DNA of 64,000 nt, from assembly GCA_037576215.1 (NCBI GenBank), contig JBANDB010000004.1:3658001-3722000 (forward strand). Direction: 5' to 3'. Made by a program: the position numbers and the translations under genes. The notes under the pieces were generated by a model that did no database searches, was not told the origin of the DNA, and saw only the letters and a list, made by a program, of their open reading frames with translations. Below are positions 46,712-60,300 of this stretch, piece by piece; within the stretch, counting starts at the first letter, position 1, and each line of letters begins with the position of its first letter. Source of the stretch: Armillaria gallica. Taxonomy: Eukaryota > Basidiomycota > Agaricomycetes > Agaricales > Physalacriaceae.

Positions 46712-49700
46712 CTACCGCTGCAAATCCGCGCGTCTGTCAGGTCCCCAAGTCAGCGAAGGGTATAAAAACAAAATGAAAAGCACCCACTGTCTAATAGTAT
46801 CATACAGAAATTTGTAGCTTCGCAAGTTGCCCTTCAGACGCCGAATGTCGAGACTGTACGTGTCATTGAGGCGATCCATTTTAGTGAGCTCCACGGAGAA
46901 CCGGACTTCATCCCCAACGTCCTCAGTAGAATCACCATACACCGGTTCCAGCATCGAACTGGGTTCTAGAACCATCACGCTCGGTTCTTCCTCAAAGGAG
47001 ACCGACATGTTTCCAGATTGAGAGACGTGCGACGACTGTCGACGCATCAAGAGGCCTCGCAACATTCCTCCGGAGAACGATGTATGCGACGGTACAGGTA
47101 GACCGCGCCTATCGACCTATCCAAAACGATCAGTAAACAGCCTGCCCGAAAACAATAGAAATCTTTACTCCATTCGACGCAGCGCTACCCATCATCGAAA
47201 CGGCGGCTAACCCGCCACCGCTAGGACCGGCAATCACATTTGGCGCCCCTGGAACCTTTTTTCGTTTCGCCCTGATGCAGCGATACTTATACTCGCTCTC
47301 CAACTGAACCTCGATTCCCATCCCAACCAACACCTCCTTCATATGCTTTATCACCTCAGGCGGCGGTCGCGTCGTCACCATATCCTGATCCACCGCGCCG
47401 TGATGAATACGAAGCACGTCTGCAACATTCCTCGGATGCGAACCGGCTCTACCACCACCACCGACCGTCACAGAGTTCCTGATACGGGTCACAAAGCTCG
47501 GCGTCATCAACGATGCATCTGTCGCTGAAGAAGGCGTTCGCTGGGGGTGTGTAGGCGCCTGATGACCGGAAGGAGTCCTCGAAGGGGCGGTAAGCGTCAC
47601 TTGAACCGACGCTGCGCGGGGTGATGATAGGGTCTGGTTGACTGCATTCGATGACCGGTTTCTTGATTCGTTCTTTCGAACATTTTCGGGTGCTACCGGC
47701 TTTTCTTCCTCCTCCTCCTCCAAACCCACTGGGTCACGTCCTTTACTCTTGCTCCTGAACCAGTGCATGACCTTCCTAGCCTTGCTCGTCGAAGCCGGCA
47801 TACCTGAGTCTCTACCAGGACTAGGCGTCTCATACACATCGTTAGTTGGTCTGGACGTCACCTCGTTGAACTCCTGCGTAGTAGGGATGGTGGCATTGGC
47901 AGGGGGAGGCTGAGGAGTCAACACAGCATTCTGAGCATCGTCCACAGCGGAGATTGGCGTTGCTGCCATTTTGCCTTTGCGGCTCTTTATCGTCCGGTTA
48001 ATGATGACCGTGAGGGAGCTCCTCCGACTCTTCTTATCCGGAGCGGCGACATGGGATACATTGTCCTTTTCCTTGTCGCTGGGAGCGGGGGTAAGTAACG
48101 AGCCGGAGGTATTGGAAGCGTTGGAGGCGGATACCCCATTGGTATTGTGGTCATTGCCAAATATCTTAGTTAAACCGCCGACTGTTGACACACCACGCTT
48201 GTGCTTACCGCTTCCTCTTGAAGAGGATTCTTCGTCCCGATCATCAGCGCCGCCTTCCGTAGAAGCAAAGGCAAGAGGTGTGTCAGGGGGACTGGCCACA
48301 GTGATATTCGGATGTTCTGGCTCCACATGGTCGCGTACCGGCGCAGCCTTGCTGCCTGTACGTTCACGACGAGGAGGTGAAGGCGCAGGAGGTGATGGAG
48401 GTAAAGGTTTCGCTCCGCTGTTCTGAGAAGGTCGTCGTTTCTCTGAAGTCTGACCGTTGGACGAAGAAGGCTGCATCTGAGTGTGGCCACGGGAAGTCGA
48501 ACGCTCTCTCTGCTTCCTCTCCTTGTCACGCTCTCGAGTGCTCTCTTCTTGAGGCTCCCTGCTCCGCTCCTTCCTCGCAGGCCGATCTCGAGGACCATCA
48601 TACTCAACTTGAACAGTGTGCGGCCTCGCAGCGTTCTTTCTTCCGCTGGGCTTGCTAGTGCTCTCGACCGGAACCACTGCGTTGGGGGCGGCAAACGGAT
48701 CTTCACTGTCCATACCCTCGTAACGTCCACCGCTTCCTGAGGCGGGCGCCGACGTCGGTGGTGGTGATGACGGGCCCGAGTATCCAGCACTCTGATCCAC
48801 AGACGTCTCGTAGACAAGGCCAGGCTGTATCGAATGGCTCCGGGAGGGTTTGCTGGCTGACGCGGTGGCGCCTCCATTTTCATAGCCTGCAGGACGATGA
48901 CTATGACTTCTGCCTATCCTATCCGGGGGGCCCGATCCGGAGGCGACCGCAGCAGCTTTCATCTGCCGTTGGTAAGCAAGTCGTTTTTGGTGGTGTTGCT
49001 CCATCGCGGCACGCTCCAATTCTTCCACGGTTCGGCCAAACGCACGGGGAACAGATAGGTCGGGTCGGTCGGTGTGCTATTGTATGCAGCTAGCCATGGG
49101 TGTGCCATAACTTGATCAAGACTAGCGCGGTAAGCGGGGTCTGGCACTAGCATGAGGGAGAGGAGGCCGCGAGCTTCCTGGGAAACATAATCGGGAAAAG
49201 ATAAGGGGGTGTTAACGATATATTTGTACAAAAGGTTGATATTGTCGCCATCGGGATTTGCTGGGTCATCGTCGAAAGGGAGATACCCAGCAAGCATTGC
49301 ATAGAGAATAACACCGCAGCTCCAAATGTCTACGGCGCTACCGACATAGAGCCCTTCGCTAATGACCAGTTCAGGAGCGGCATAACACGGAGACCCGCAG
49401 GATGTCTGCATGAGATCATCCGAACGATGCTCAAAACGGTTTGCAAAACCAAAGTCGGTGATGATTACATTGCGATGCCTATCGAGTAGAAGATTCTCGA
49501 GCTTGAGGTCTCGATGAACAATTTTTTTCTGATGGATGTACCAGACGCCAGATATGAGCTGGGAAAAGAGTTTGGCGGCGTCTTTTTCACGCAGGTAGCG
49601 GTGGGCAAGGATGTGGTCGAAGAGTTCACCTCCGGAAGCATATTCAATAATGATACCGATGTATTTATCTGTTTCGATAACATCGTACAAGCGTACGATG

Positions 49701-50274
49701 TTGGGGTGCTTGAGGGTCTACGAGAGGTTGATAAGTAGCTGAAAGGGGAACGAGAAAGAGATGGACTTACCCTTAGGACCTCTATTTCACGTTCTACCTT
49801 GGACATGCGGACAGTGGTGTCAACATTGCCGCGTCGAATGAGCTTTACAGCCACTTCCTCTCCCCACTGGCTGTGAAGGCCAAGTTTGACTTTACCAAAC
49901 TCACCCTCGCCGAGAGTCTGCAGGAGCAGGTACGGGCCAAACTTGGGAATAGTTCGCCGTGGATGTGCCGCCGCATAAGCCACTGCTGCCGGATGAGAAT
50001 AAACGTCGGTGTAAGGAGGTTGGCCGTCGTCCTGGGCATGCCCGCCGTTGGGGTGATGGCCGCTCGACGACGCCTGGTGGTTCTGGGCAGAGGAAGAAGA
50101 GACGACAGAGTGTGACGCTCGCTGTTTTCTGGCCGCTGATGATGGTGCCGCTGCCGACGCTGAAGATTGGACGTTAACCGACACAGGGCGGGAGCTTCCG
50201 GCGGGGTACTGCTGGCGTGAAGGGCCTGCAGCGGTGTCCATGGCAGGGATTTTAAGGCTCGACGACGGCGCCAT
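46712..50274 (-). CDS. Kin4-type CAMKL Ser/Thr protein kinase with C-terminal KA1-like domain
   Basis: ATG 50274. A Ser/Ala-rich N-terminus (~120 residues) precedes the kinase: LGEGEFGKVKLG (Gly loop), VAVKLIRRG (Lys), KIVHRDLKLENLLLD, ITDFGFA, SCGSPCYAAPELVISEGLYV, SCGVILYAMLAGYLPFDDDP. The DDDPANPDGDNINLLYKYI insert is characteristic of the fungal Kin4/Ppk1 group, which acts in mitotic-exit and spindle-position control. A ~600-residue low-complexity middle follows, rich in Ser/Pro/Arg. The end (RFSVELTKMDRLNDTYSLDI, then LRSYKFLYDTIRQ, RADLQR, stop) resembles KA1, a membrane-lipid-binding or autoinhibitory fold. After HPWLAAYNSTPTDP the frame slips by one base within a GGTCGG-type repeat (about 49061-49075) before SVPRAFGRTVEELE. 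Introns: about 49727-49770, 47110-47145 and 46728-46784. Confidence 0.82.
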
Positions 50275-51718
50275 CGTTGGAGAGAACGTCGTCGACGCTG
50301 AAGACGATGACGAAGAAGGCAAGTGGTGGCAGTCGAACAGAAAGAGCTTTGAACCAGACACGTGCTTGTGCCTGCTTGACAACCGGCTCACTTGTGTACC
50401 TTCACAGGGCTCAAAAGTTCTTCTTTCCCGAATGCTCTCTTTTGCCCCCCTTCTCTTCGCTTTTTAAAAATCAACAGGGAATCACTTGGAATTTCACTCT
50501 ATAGAATCACTCTGGTTACATTTACACGACGGTGGCGGGGGCCGCAATCATTCAAAGCATCCACTTTTTCGGCTGGCAGGCTGTATCCTTTCTATACAAT
50601 CAGTCCATTGCGAAGCCCAGGCGTCGCATAACGTCAGCGTTGCTAATACCGCAAAACGCATCATATGGTTTCATCAATAACGATTTTCATTGTTATCCAG
50701 TACTTGTTTTCTGTTTTATGGCTACGGCGGCTTACTCTGGGAAGGAAACTCTATCTTCTGACCACGGTTCTATTCGACTGCGGCCCCGTTTATAGAATAC
50801 TTAGCGTTTCAGTTCCAAGTTCATGGTTCAAGTGCACCTTGGGACCGGGATAACTGCTGACCCTATCTCGCAAGGTACACCATCTCGGCTGACGCGGTGC
50901 ACTGTATTACGCTCAGTTTCTGGATGTTTTCTTCGGGGCGGCCTAACGACCATATACCCGCCCCGGGACCGAACCGTGAGAGGTACTTATCAGCCTTTTG
51001 TCCGAGAAATATCGTTCTCTTTCTTTTGGATGGCAGCTGTATGACTTTTGTACTCTTGGACTATTTTTATTCGTTCTTCAACGTTGGCCTTGGCCCGAAG
51101 CCCGACTAGCTCCTCATGTGTTTTTTTGTTGCGCGCCCGAATATACAGCAGTGTATATTGCGACCTTGAGGCACGGTTCAAGTACAGCGGTCCGGAACGT
51201 GTGGCTAAACATCCCGAATAGTCCTCTCTCTGTATCGACACCGTTTCTGGTTATCGACCACTCATTTCTATGACCAGCGGAGTGCACGCTGCACCACAGC
51301 TTGTACCATCATCGGAGACGTTTGAAAGGCATCAACAATAATTTATTGGAATTCCTTGTTCGTTGTCGTCTTCTTTACTCGCATCGAAATTTTCTTTCTG
51401 TTCAATACTTTTTGTTCGCCGTTCAAAAACAGCTGACTATTGTCCGGTGATTTAATACTTTGACATATTCAATCCATCGCGGAGCGCCACTGCGCAAGAT
51501 CTCGCTGAATGTCGCTAAATTAATGGTCCTCGTCAAGGCTCCGAGACCTCGAGAGACTCATAAATATCACATCACATCACAAACCAGAATATTTAAATGC
51601 TACATACATAACAGCATATATAAATGAGTACACAAACTACATACTAAGTACTAGTGCTACGCAAACACAAGATCACACATACGATAAGAATCGAATCGCT
51701 AAAAACCGAAGTCCAATC
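50275..51718. other. Gene-free stretch, promoter of the kinase and 3' flank of H2A.Z
   Basis: No recognised exon. Two short hydrophobic frames (51023-51109 region) are not trusted. Confidence 0.45.
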
Positions 51719-52282
51719 TTAGGCAGCAGGCGGCGGCTCCGTGCCCTTCTTAATAGCCTTCGGATTTGAAGTAAGACTCTTGTGAATGAACGGCAGAACA
51801 CCTCCCCCAGCAATAGTAGCCTTCACAAGCGTATCCAGCTCTTCATCACCACGAATAGCAAGCTGCAGATGACGAGGAGTAATTCGCTTCACCCGCAAAT
51901 CTTTTGATGCATTACCTACAATAAATTAATGTTTCAACCATAATTGAAAAAAAAAACAAGACGTCAATAATTTAGACTCGTACCTGCAAGTTCTAGAACT
52001 TCAGCAGTAAGGTACTCCAAGATGGCAGAAGTGTAAACCGCAGCCTTGGCACCGATACGGACGTTGTGTTGGGTGCGTTGTTTTAGGTAACGATGAATTC
52101 GGCCTACGGGGAACTGATACGGGTAAGAGCGACGTCAGAAAGGTCCTCAAGAGATGATGTATACACACCTGTAACCCGGCCCTCTGACTCCTGGTCTGCA
52201 CACTCTTCGGCTGGTTGGGCGCTCCCGGAGCCCCACCTCCACCTCCCCTTGACTTTCCACCAGACTTTGCAGCAGGGGCCAT
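51719..52282 (-). CDS. Histone H2A.Z variant
   Basis: Three exons (52169-52282, 51984-52113, 51719-51915) give 146 residues with perfect phase. Sequence: [16 protein letters not shown]…, [42 protein letters not shown], then [47 protein letters not shown] and a C-terminus ending PPPAA. The [25 protein letters not shown] block is that of H2A.Z, not canonical H2A. H2A.Z replaces H2A in promoter nucleosomes through the SWR1 complex. The N-tail is Gly/Pro-rich and longer than usual. Intron 1 sits directly after AGLQ. Fully intact. Confidence 0.93.
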
Positions 52283-52978
52283 AATTTAACACTTGCAGAT
52301 AAAGGTTGACACTAGTCCTCTTCAAACACCATACCTCCTGTCAGAAACATTTCATCGGAATATCATAAACAGTCTCACAGCCTGGGTTATTGCTTAGGAG
52401 CTACAAGAAAATTGCACCGGAAATGATATCGCAAACGTCGCGCCTGAGACGTATCTGTTGACAATTTGGGTCAGAACCTGCGGAAGTGAGAAAATGAGAG
52501 CGGCATGAACCTTTGAAAACGCGAAAGTGGCTGCACCGTGGTGGTTCCAAAGAAAGAAGCGTGTTGTTGATTGTTGACTAAATTTCGCATACATCAACGG
52601 TGGCACGTGATCTCACTATCGCGACTGCAGCAGATTTCGGCCCGGCATCGCTCAGCTGTTACGTCCTTTGAGCTACCGACATCGATTAGATTACACTCTT
52701 TATGAATAGCAGAAGTTGCTGTGGTGGCCATTCAGTCTACCTTGCACCATTCCTGTTTTGTATTCAAAGGCAAGCGCGAGGAAAAGTAGAGGGTTTGCAT
52801 TTAACTGAGCTCATAACCTGTCGATTCGTGGTAAATCGCAAAGATCCTCTTTGTTAAAGCATGCTGAAAGTTCTATCGCAGCTCTTGATGGTGAATTTTT
52901 CCTAAATGGTGAGTATCAATACACATTACTATATTGATGTCTAGAATACATAACTAGCACAACCTACGCTGCCATGAC
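52283..52978. other. Gene-free stretch
   Basis: Promoter side of H2A.Z and 3' side of the F-box gene. No exon seen. Confidence 0.5.
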
Positions 52979-54326
52979 CTAAGAAAAACGCATGCGCATC
53001 AGCCGTGGCGACTCCCAGACGAACGCTAGTGTTCCTACCATGACCGTAGGAAGAAGAGTACACCGTACATTGACTTTCCCCTTCAGCCCCTGCAGCCTCT
53101 TCTTCATCCAAAGTTCCGACTCTGCCAGAATCTCCTTCCTAGGACCGGAAACCACGATGCTCTCCAAAGATTCCCAATTGCGCTGAGAATTGATGGTGTA
53201 GATGATAATATCCCAATCGATGAGATCAAGGTCATCTGTGCTGTTGATCTGCACACGGAGAGTGAGTTCTTTGATCTCGGATGAGACCTTGCTGATAATA
53301 TCTGGTACATGTTTCGCGGCGGTGAGGCGCGCCTGGTATGGCTCGGCTAGGATGAGCTGATCGAACGTCAGGGAACGCAGACGCGTGTTGTGGCTCAGGT
53401 TAAGATATCGACAGAAAGCATCTACTTCTCGTTCAGCGGTGCTATTAAATACCTGAGCAATGTTACTCACCTTGTGTGGCCGTTTCCTCATTGACATCAA
53501 CAACATTCAGATCCAGCACCTCAAGGCAAGGACCTAGCTTCTCCACGAAATCCGCAACGGCGAGCGTCTCCGTGTCGGTAATACGTTCAAGAACAAGGTC
53601 CGTTATCGTCGGGGTCGTTGCTAGCCACCTCAAAACCGCATCATAGTTCCCCAAACGATGACTGTCAAGTTTGAGTTTGGTAAGACGGGGCGGAGGCACG
53701 GGTAGCGGGCTCAAACGGATGTGCAGACCTAAAAGCAAGTCCATATCCAGCGACGTGCGGCGCAGGGTGAGCTCCTCGAGGCAGTCACACACCGACAGCG
53801 CATCAAGGCACTGATCTGGGGTCCGGAACTGGCACGACAAGAGCTGGAGCTGCTTCATGCTCTTCATGTGCGCGAAAAACGAGATGCCCGACTCGGACCA
53901 GGTGTCCGGGCGCATTCTATCGAAGCGCGCACCGGTGATTGAGAGCGTTTTGATGTTGGTGAGGAGCGAGAGATGGGGTAGAGCGTCATTGAGCCATAAT
54001 GTTCCCAGGCCACTTAGGCTGTACGCTTCGCGGATGACGAGGGTTTGAACGTAGGACGCGATGGTGCACAGTGGGTGGGCCAGCATGGCGACAAAGGCAT
54101 TGCATCGGGGGAAATCGTTCGGGGGGAGGAAGACGATCTCAAAGAGGTAGAAGCGGCTACGGGCAAGCCAGGATCGGGAGGCAAGAGAGCAGGCTCCCAG
54201 GGTATCCCTTCGGTCGTGGTATCTTTCCTGGTCCTTTACGCGCGAAACGGGACCAAGGAGATGCACCTGGTCGATGATAGCATCAATAATTTCTGGCGGG
54301 AGGGCTGGACCGTCGATGGGAGACAT
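52979..54326 (-). CDS. F-box/LRR-like protein
   Basis: Exons 53471-54326 and 52979-53421 with a 49-nt intron give 432 residues (both phases check). The N-terminus LPPEIIDAIIDQVHLLG…LGACSLASRSWLARSRFYLF is an F-box-like motif (the PP-EI-D-I and ACSL-S-W pattern). Repeated LRR-like segments follow (NIKTLSITGARFDRM, MKQLQLLSCQFRTPDQCLDAL, LEELTLRRTSLDMDLLLG, ITDLVLERITDTETLAVADF, LEVLDLNVVDV). This fits an SCF substrate adaptor typical of mushroom-specific expansions. Target unknown. Not closely similar to the 22-27 kb pair. Intact. Confidence 0.78.
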
Positions 54327-56029
54327 GAAGGATGGCTCAGGGTAAATTAAAGTGTCCGTATGTCCTTTATATATGCCAACGTCAGCCGGTGCGACTCGGA
54401 CGGTAATATCACCAAATTGAAGATTCGACGGCTGGCCCCCACAGGGGCTCGTTGGGAACAGCTAGAGCGGTAACAACAATTCGTGTGGCTTTATAGCTGG
54501 CAATTGGGCCCGTATACACGCATATTTCTCTAGAGCTTCTCGAGGAGATTGGGCGTCCTCCGAGTCGGAATACATTGAGATCATCCGTTTTTGGTATGAT
54601 ATATTCCGGGGGTGCTGACATATGTCCCACACTGTTCTGAGGCATCATGATGAACTTGGAGAAGTCGTGGGTTGGATCCCATCGCCTTGACTTCTATCAA
54701 ACTTCGTTGCAGGAGTAAACATGAACACACAGTTGGATGTACCGTTCATGTTTCGTTGATAGAATAGACGAAGCTGGAATAAAGCTGAGGATTGGTGCCC
54801 AAAAGATCGTGCAGATAAAGAGACCTCCTTGGTGAAAAAAGTGGGAAACGGAAGTCGTAGTTGGCTTGGAAGTGATGGCGGACCGAAGAAGCCGGAAGAA
54901 TTGCGGAGATCGCGGCATTACGGCATCCTTCTCCCTTAGCGTCAATTTCATCTTATTGTATTATTATCGCCGTAAACAGAATAAAAGTACGTCTAGATAA
55001 TGCAGTTTATACATATAGCCTCAGGCTGTTGTCCGGTTGTCCAGGTTCTCGTCTCAACCCTTCGCTGCCAATCGCTTTCCGGAGCTGTCGTCAGGAAATG
55101 ACTTGGAAACATGGCTAGGAGCAAGGATATCAGCGCATATCCCTGCAACATACAAAAGAATTACTTCACCTGTTGGTGCTGGACGTACTCATCCGATTCC
55201 GTGGAGATCTAGACCATTAACTAAAGGGTGACACTGTATGGGGAACGTTGCACCGTAACGGCTTAAAATTTTCCCTCGGATGCTATACGGAGCTGATTCT
55301 AAGAGATTTAGCTCACCGATTGTGACAGACCACGGTTGACTCACTTGGCCTGAGTACCTGTCAACATGACCACCGCCTCCTCCGACTACTGATATGTCAC
55401 TTCAGAAGACCTTGAATGTTTGAAATGGGCGTACCGATGCCTGAGAAGAGTTGCATAGGCGAGGGATTTGCGATAGTTAGAGGTGATGATATCTTGCCGA
55501 GATGAAGTTGGGGTTTTCAACTTTGTTGGTTACTTCGGAGTGTATTTATGTTAAAATGGCTGACTACGTTCTATTTCCGGCTCGGAAGAAGAAGTCCGCA
55601 TCGGAGAAGACTAGGTCTAGAGGCAAAGTCTTGTAGGGTCAGTGTCTGATGCATGGACCATGCGGAGAAAACCGCATGGGATGAATGGACGCGTAGTGCT
55701 CTGTGACGAAAAGGAAACAGAGTTGATATTAAATAATGCGCGATGACACGTTCAGCATTGATCTGGTGACCGCGAGATCTCCGACTCGGCGGATGCTCGT
55801 TTTGTCATGCCGTGAACCCTGTCTCGCTTTTAATAACCGAACTTCCTCTCCCTTGCTGCAGCATTCCCGCTGAGATGGGCCGAGGACGTGGCTGAAAATT
55901 CAATAGTGCAGTACTATATTTAAAGGACTCACTTTCGACTTCACACCGGGAAATCGTGCCCCTCCATAATTAAACATGACACTCGATTTCCTCGGGACGG
56001 TCGTTCGTGAATACGACATTGAATACGAA
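54327..56029. other. Gene-free stretch
   Basis: No recognised exon in 1.7 kb. A minus-strand hydrophobic frame (54697-54951) lacks family features. Confidence 0.45.
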
Positions 56030-56372
56030 ACCCTGTCTTCCAAGCTGTGCGTACCGCTACTGATGGGGAATTTCAAGTTCTCAAAACTTTGCGACCGACT
56101 CTCGTATTGACATTGTACGGCAGACCTTACTACAGAACCAGTGCAACGGCCATCAGAATTGCTTGTTCTACAACAAACCGCAAGTACACGCCAACTGAAT
56201 ATTTCCTCTCTCTGACCTATTCATTTTATATAGAACGAGTTCCTATATCAATGACCAACGTGTAGTAGTTGAAGATATGAAGCAAAATTCGTACTGGGAA
56301 GAAAATATTTTCGAACCAGGAGCGACAGCCGGCTTCATACCCCCAAGCCATACTTCGAAGGTTACTTTGTAA
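56030..56372 (+). repeat. Inverted repeat arm A of the CHAT locus
   Basis: Matches the reverse complement of 61345-61645 with substitutions and small indels. Shared landmarks: TTCTCAAAACTTTGCGACCG, ACAGAACCAGT, CTTGTTCTACAACAAA, CGCCAACTGA, and CCAGGAGCGA…CTTCGAAGGTTA. Arm B adjoins a decayed kinase-like gene. The function of the repeated sequence is unknown. Confidence 0.65.
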
Positions 56373-57368
56373 CCATCGGAGTCCCGCTGTGGCAGAATTT
56401 AGACAGTGCATCCGTTTAGACGACCTGTACGGGAAAGTTGGTTCCATATCTGTCTAGACGGAATGAGTGGTTATGCAATCCCTCAAAAACTGCCGGCACC
56501 GTTAGTTCGAATAGGGTGGTGGAGATTGACTTGGCAGATATCCGTCCGCCGGCTACAAAGATAATGACGCGATCGGTAATAAGAACACAGTGAATTATAT
56601 GAGCTACAGGTACTTGATTGATTGAGAACAGGATCCTTCTCTTCCCTAAAGTAGCAGGGCAATGTTTCGTCCGAAGATATTTTTCGTCAAGTAAGATGCA
56701 AAGCATCTGGTCTGTGTTTACAAACATATCTGTCAGCATCGACGAAAAGAGATGGAGGAAGGGAAGTTACCTTCGGATCGCCATAGTATTTAAACAGCCT
56801 TGGAGCTAGGAAGTAAGCTCCTACGAAGATTTGTCGTTAGAAAAGGATCATCATAGACGATGATTTTTGCTTGTCGCAATCGTACATCTTGTACTGGTCT
56901 CCGTCGATGATGCCTTTGTGTTGGACGAATTCAGCGAAAGGATCGCCGAGGCAATACCTCCCCACTCGAAGGAATCAAGGCTGCGGTGAATTCTCCTGTA
57001 GCGTCATGGGTCTTTGCGATCAGTGGATAAAAGGGTCGGGATAGTAAAGTTAACACTGTCAATAAGATTGAAGATTCTCGAGAAGAGCATGCCGAGAGCG
57101 GAGCCGAACACTAACGTAAGGACGATGACAAAAAGAAGACCACCAACTCCCCCCAGCCTCAAGACAGTAAGTATGTCTACGTATGCATCCATTGACCGAA
57201 ACGGCACACAGGTGAGCAACGTTCTTTTAGCTGGACTGTATAAATAATCAGAGATTTGCAATGTTTACATTTTTCCCAGCACGAAGACGGTGCGCCTTTG
57301 AACTGTACAGAAGCAGTATGAACATGAGCTTCGCTCTGTCATTGGACACTTCTGAACAATCTTTTTAG
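56373..57368. other. Region of unresolved minus-strand exons upstream of the CHAT gene
   Basis: 56471-56790 is repeated in the same orientation at 63686-63976 (shared TTATGCAATCCCT, then AAAGATAATGACGCGATCG/AAAGACAAGGACACAATCG, and TACCTTCGGAT[C/T]GCCATAG). A minus-strand frame (57004-57189) has a hydrophobic stretch VGGLLFVIVLTLVFGSALGM. It may be an exon of a membrane protein or part of an old gene. Upstream exons of the CHAT gene may also lie here. Confidence 0.35.
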
Positions 57369-60300
57369 ATTGGTGCTGCCACTGATTTGCTGAACAAGGA
57401 CGTTCCTCACGATGAGATGATACGATGCGTTGATAAAGCTATAGAAATTTTGCACAATTTTGTGCCGCATGAACCCGTGGCTGATGAGGAGCCCCACGAC
57501 TTGGACGCTGGGATATCCAGCGACCATGCCAATGTCTTGTCATATCTCGGAGTGAGTTATACCGCCCGGTACTATTATCATCTGCTGCCGAGAAAGGAGG
57601 ACATCATACAGGCCATCGAGCTACTACTCAAATCCATATCTGCGAAAGCCAGTTGTCAGCATTTGCCGTCGACACTACCTCTTACTCGCTTACAGCTCGG
57701 CCGCGCATATTTGCTAGGCCATTTACACCTGTCCGATAACCCTGCGAGGGACGTCTGGCTCCAGTCGGCAGTAAAGCTGACTTTGGAAGCAAGGCTATCC
57801 GTCGGAATCGCTGAAGCACGTAGTGCATACATGTATTTCCATGATCACGGACTTGCACTTTATCACCACTTTCTTCGCTACGGTGATCCTCACGAGCTCA
57901 AACAAGCCATAGCGAATTTGGACACGGCGGTCAATCTTCACAGCGGTGGTGCAGATACCTGCGCTCTCCTTGATCATCTGGCTGCTGCTCTGGAGTTACG
58001 CTTTCGAAACTCTGGAGACATTACAGACATCGACACGGCGATAGAGTTGTGTATGCGATCCTTGGCACATGCAGATCATGGACGCAACTCCTGGTCGGGG
58101 CCCTTGTCATTTTTCTGGAGATGGACTCGGCGGGCATGCCTTGCTGATTTAGGTTTCTATCTGGCAACCAGGTATCGGCACAATGGCATGCTGGAGGATA
58201 TTGAGAGAGCCATACAATACCTCAACGATGCGAAATCCCTTGACGTAGGTTCCGTGCGAGTGCGGTGCCTCGATAATCTCGGACTGGCACATATGCACCG
58301 CTATCAAAAGCGTGGAAGTCTGGATGATCTCAACAAGGCTATGTCCGTTTGCATGGAGGGGATTGAACACGCCGAACGGCACAACGTGCCACCAGAGATA
58401 GTCGCTAATGTGCGCAGCAACGTTACTGTGTATCTGGAGATGAGATATTCTCATCATGCACTTGCTGGTGATCTGGAAGAGAGCATTAAGCAAGGCGAGC
58501 TAGCTGTCGATTGTACTCCCAAAGACCACGCCTACTATGGCGTGCGTCTCGGGAATCTTGGGATAGCACGGCTTGCGAAGTTCAGTCGCTATGGTCGGCT
58601 GACCGATATCGACTGCGCCATATCGGACTTACAAAGAGCTGTCGATATCATTACTCCGAATCATGCTTATTATCCATCATTCGGAAATGGACTCGCTGTG
58701 GCACCACTTCCGCCGCTTCAAGCGCCTCGATGAGAGGGCCGACATTGATGCCGCCATTTCCATGCATCGTTCAATCACTACGCTCACTGCGGCGGACCAT
58801 CCTGACCGCTGCTCATACTTCAACGACTTCGGGAATTCTCTCCTGCAACGTTTCGAACGATTTGGGGACATGGCTGATATCAACGAGGCAATTCTGACAC
58901 ACCGAACTGTGCTTGCCAGTGCCGTTGAAGGGGACGCAAACCTTCTGCTTATATAAACAACTTAAGCTTGTCACTGATGCAACGTTTTGATTGTTCCAGC
59001 GTGGACCCGCCCGAGAACGCTTCCGAGAGGCATGCAATGGAACATGACATCACGGAAGCGACTGAACTGTTAGAACACGGACTGTCTTTGGTGCACCGTG
59101 AAACTCACAGTCTTCACCATATGATATCAGACAATTTAGGATGTGCGTTTTTGCGCCGTGGTCGGTACTCCGGAGCCAGGGAGCACTTTGATAGGGCCAT
59201 TCAAATTCTCAACGAAGCTACTGAGGTACTCCACGGGCAGGATCGTAATCTCAAAGACGCCACGACACTTTACAATCTCGCCCATGCTAGATACGAACGC
59301 TGGTACATCTTCAAAACAACGGAAGATCAGGAGTTGATGGTCGACAATCTACGCTCGGCATGCGATTCGCCTTACGCGCCGCCCTATGTGCGGTTCATAG
59401 CAGCTAAACTTTGGACAGACGTACTCCACCATTGGGGTGTGTCTTCTCAGGATCCACTCAGATCGGCCCATGATCTCCGCTCTGCTCTGGAGGCATACAG
59501 CCGATGCATAGATCTACTGCCGCGAATCGCTTGGATTGGCCTGAGCATAGAAATGCGCTTGACGCAGTTAAGCACATTGGCTCAATCTGTGGCAAGCGAC
59601 GCATTTGCGTGCGCCATATCCCTCAGCGAGCTCGAACCTTCTGCCTCCCGACAAATGTTGGAAAAAGCCGTTGAAATGCTCGATCGAGGTCGTTCCGTGG
59701 TATGGGCGCAGGGTATCCAATTTCGTGAGGACATTACCAGCCTCTGGGAAAGAGACCCTGCTCTGGCGGACAGGCTAGAGACCCTCTCGAACCATCTTTC
59801 TCCGTCTAGTATTGGATTGAAAACTCTCGCTGAAGAACAAGAGGTGCGTGTTCATGTTTTTCAGGATGATTGGTCAGATTTCAATGCTATGTGAAGAGGC
59901 CAGCAGGCTATACCCCGGTGACGCGGGCGGCAAACCCTACCAATCATAGACCACAACACTTCAGGAGACCCTTGTCATCGGAGGAACTGAGGGCAGTCGC
60001 CCCGTCACAATCATCAACAGATGGAGCCAATGAACAGAGAAGCAGTGAGCATCGTGCCGTGGCGGAGGAGTGGAATGATCTCGTGGAGAGCATAAGGGCG
60101 CTCCCGGGGTTTGAGGACTTCTTGCGTCCCATGAGCTTCAGGGATCTGGCGACCTCCTCTAAGGACGCTGCGGTCGTTATTTTGGATGTGAGTATCCATC
60201 GCTGTGATGCGATAATTATCCGCCATGCTGGGCAACTTCTGGACACAGTTCCACTCGTCACCCTGACTGTAGAAAAGGTGCACATTGTACGGGATCACTT

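Noticed and set aside
47638..48426. Plus-strand open frames of 90-150 codons
   Set aside because: Antisense shadows of the low-complexity middle of the Kin4-type kinase.
57014..57247. Plus-strand frame as first exon of the CHAT gene
   Set aside because: Basic, Pro-rich, and no canonical donor was found that joins in phase to the exon at 57369; left open.
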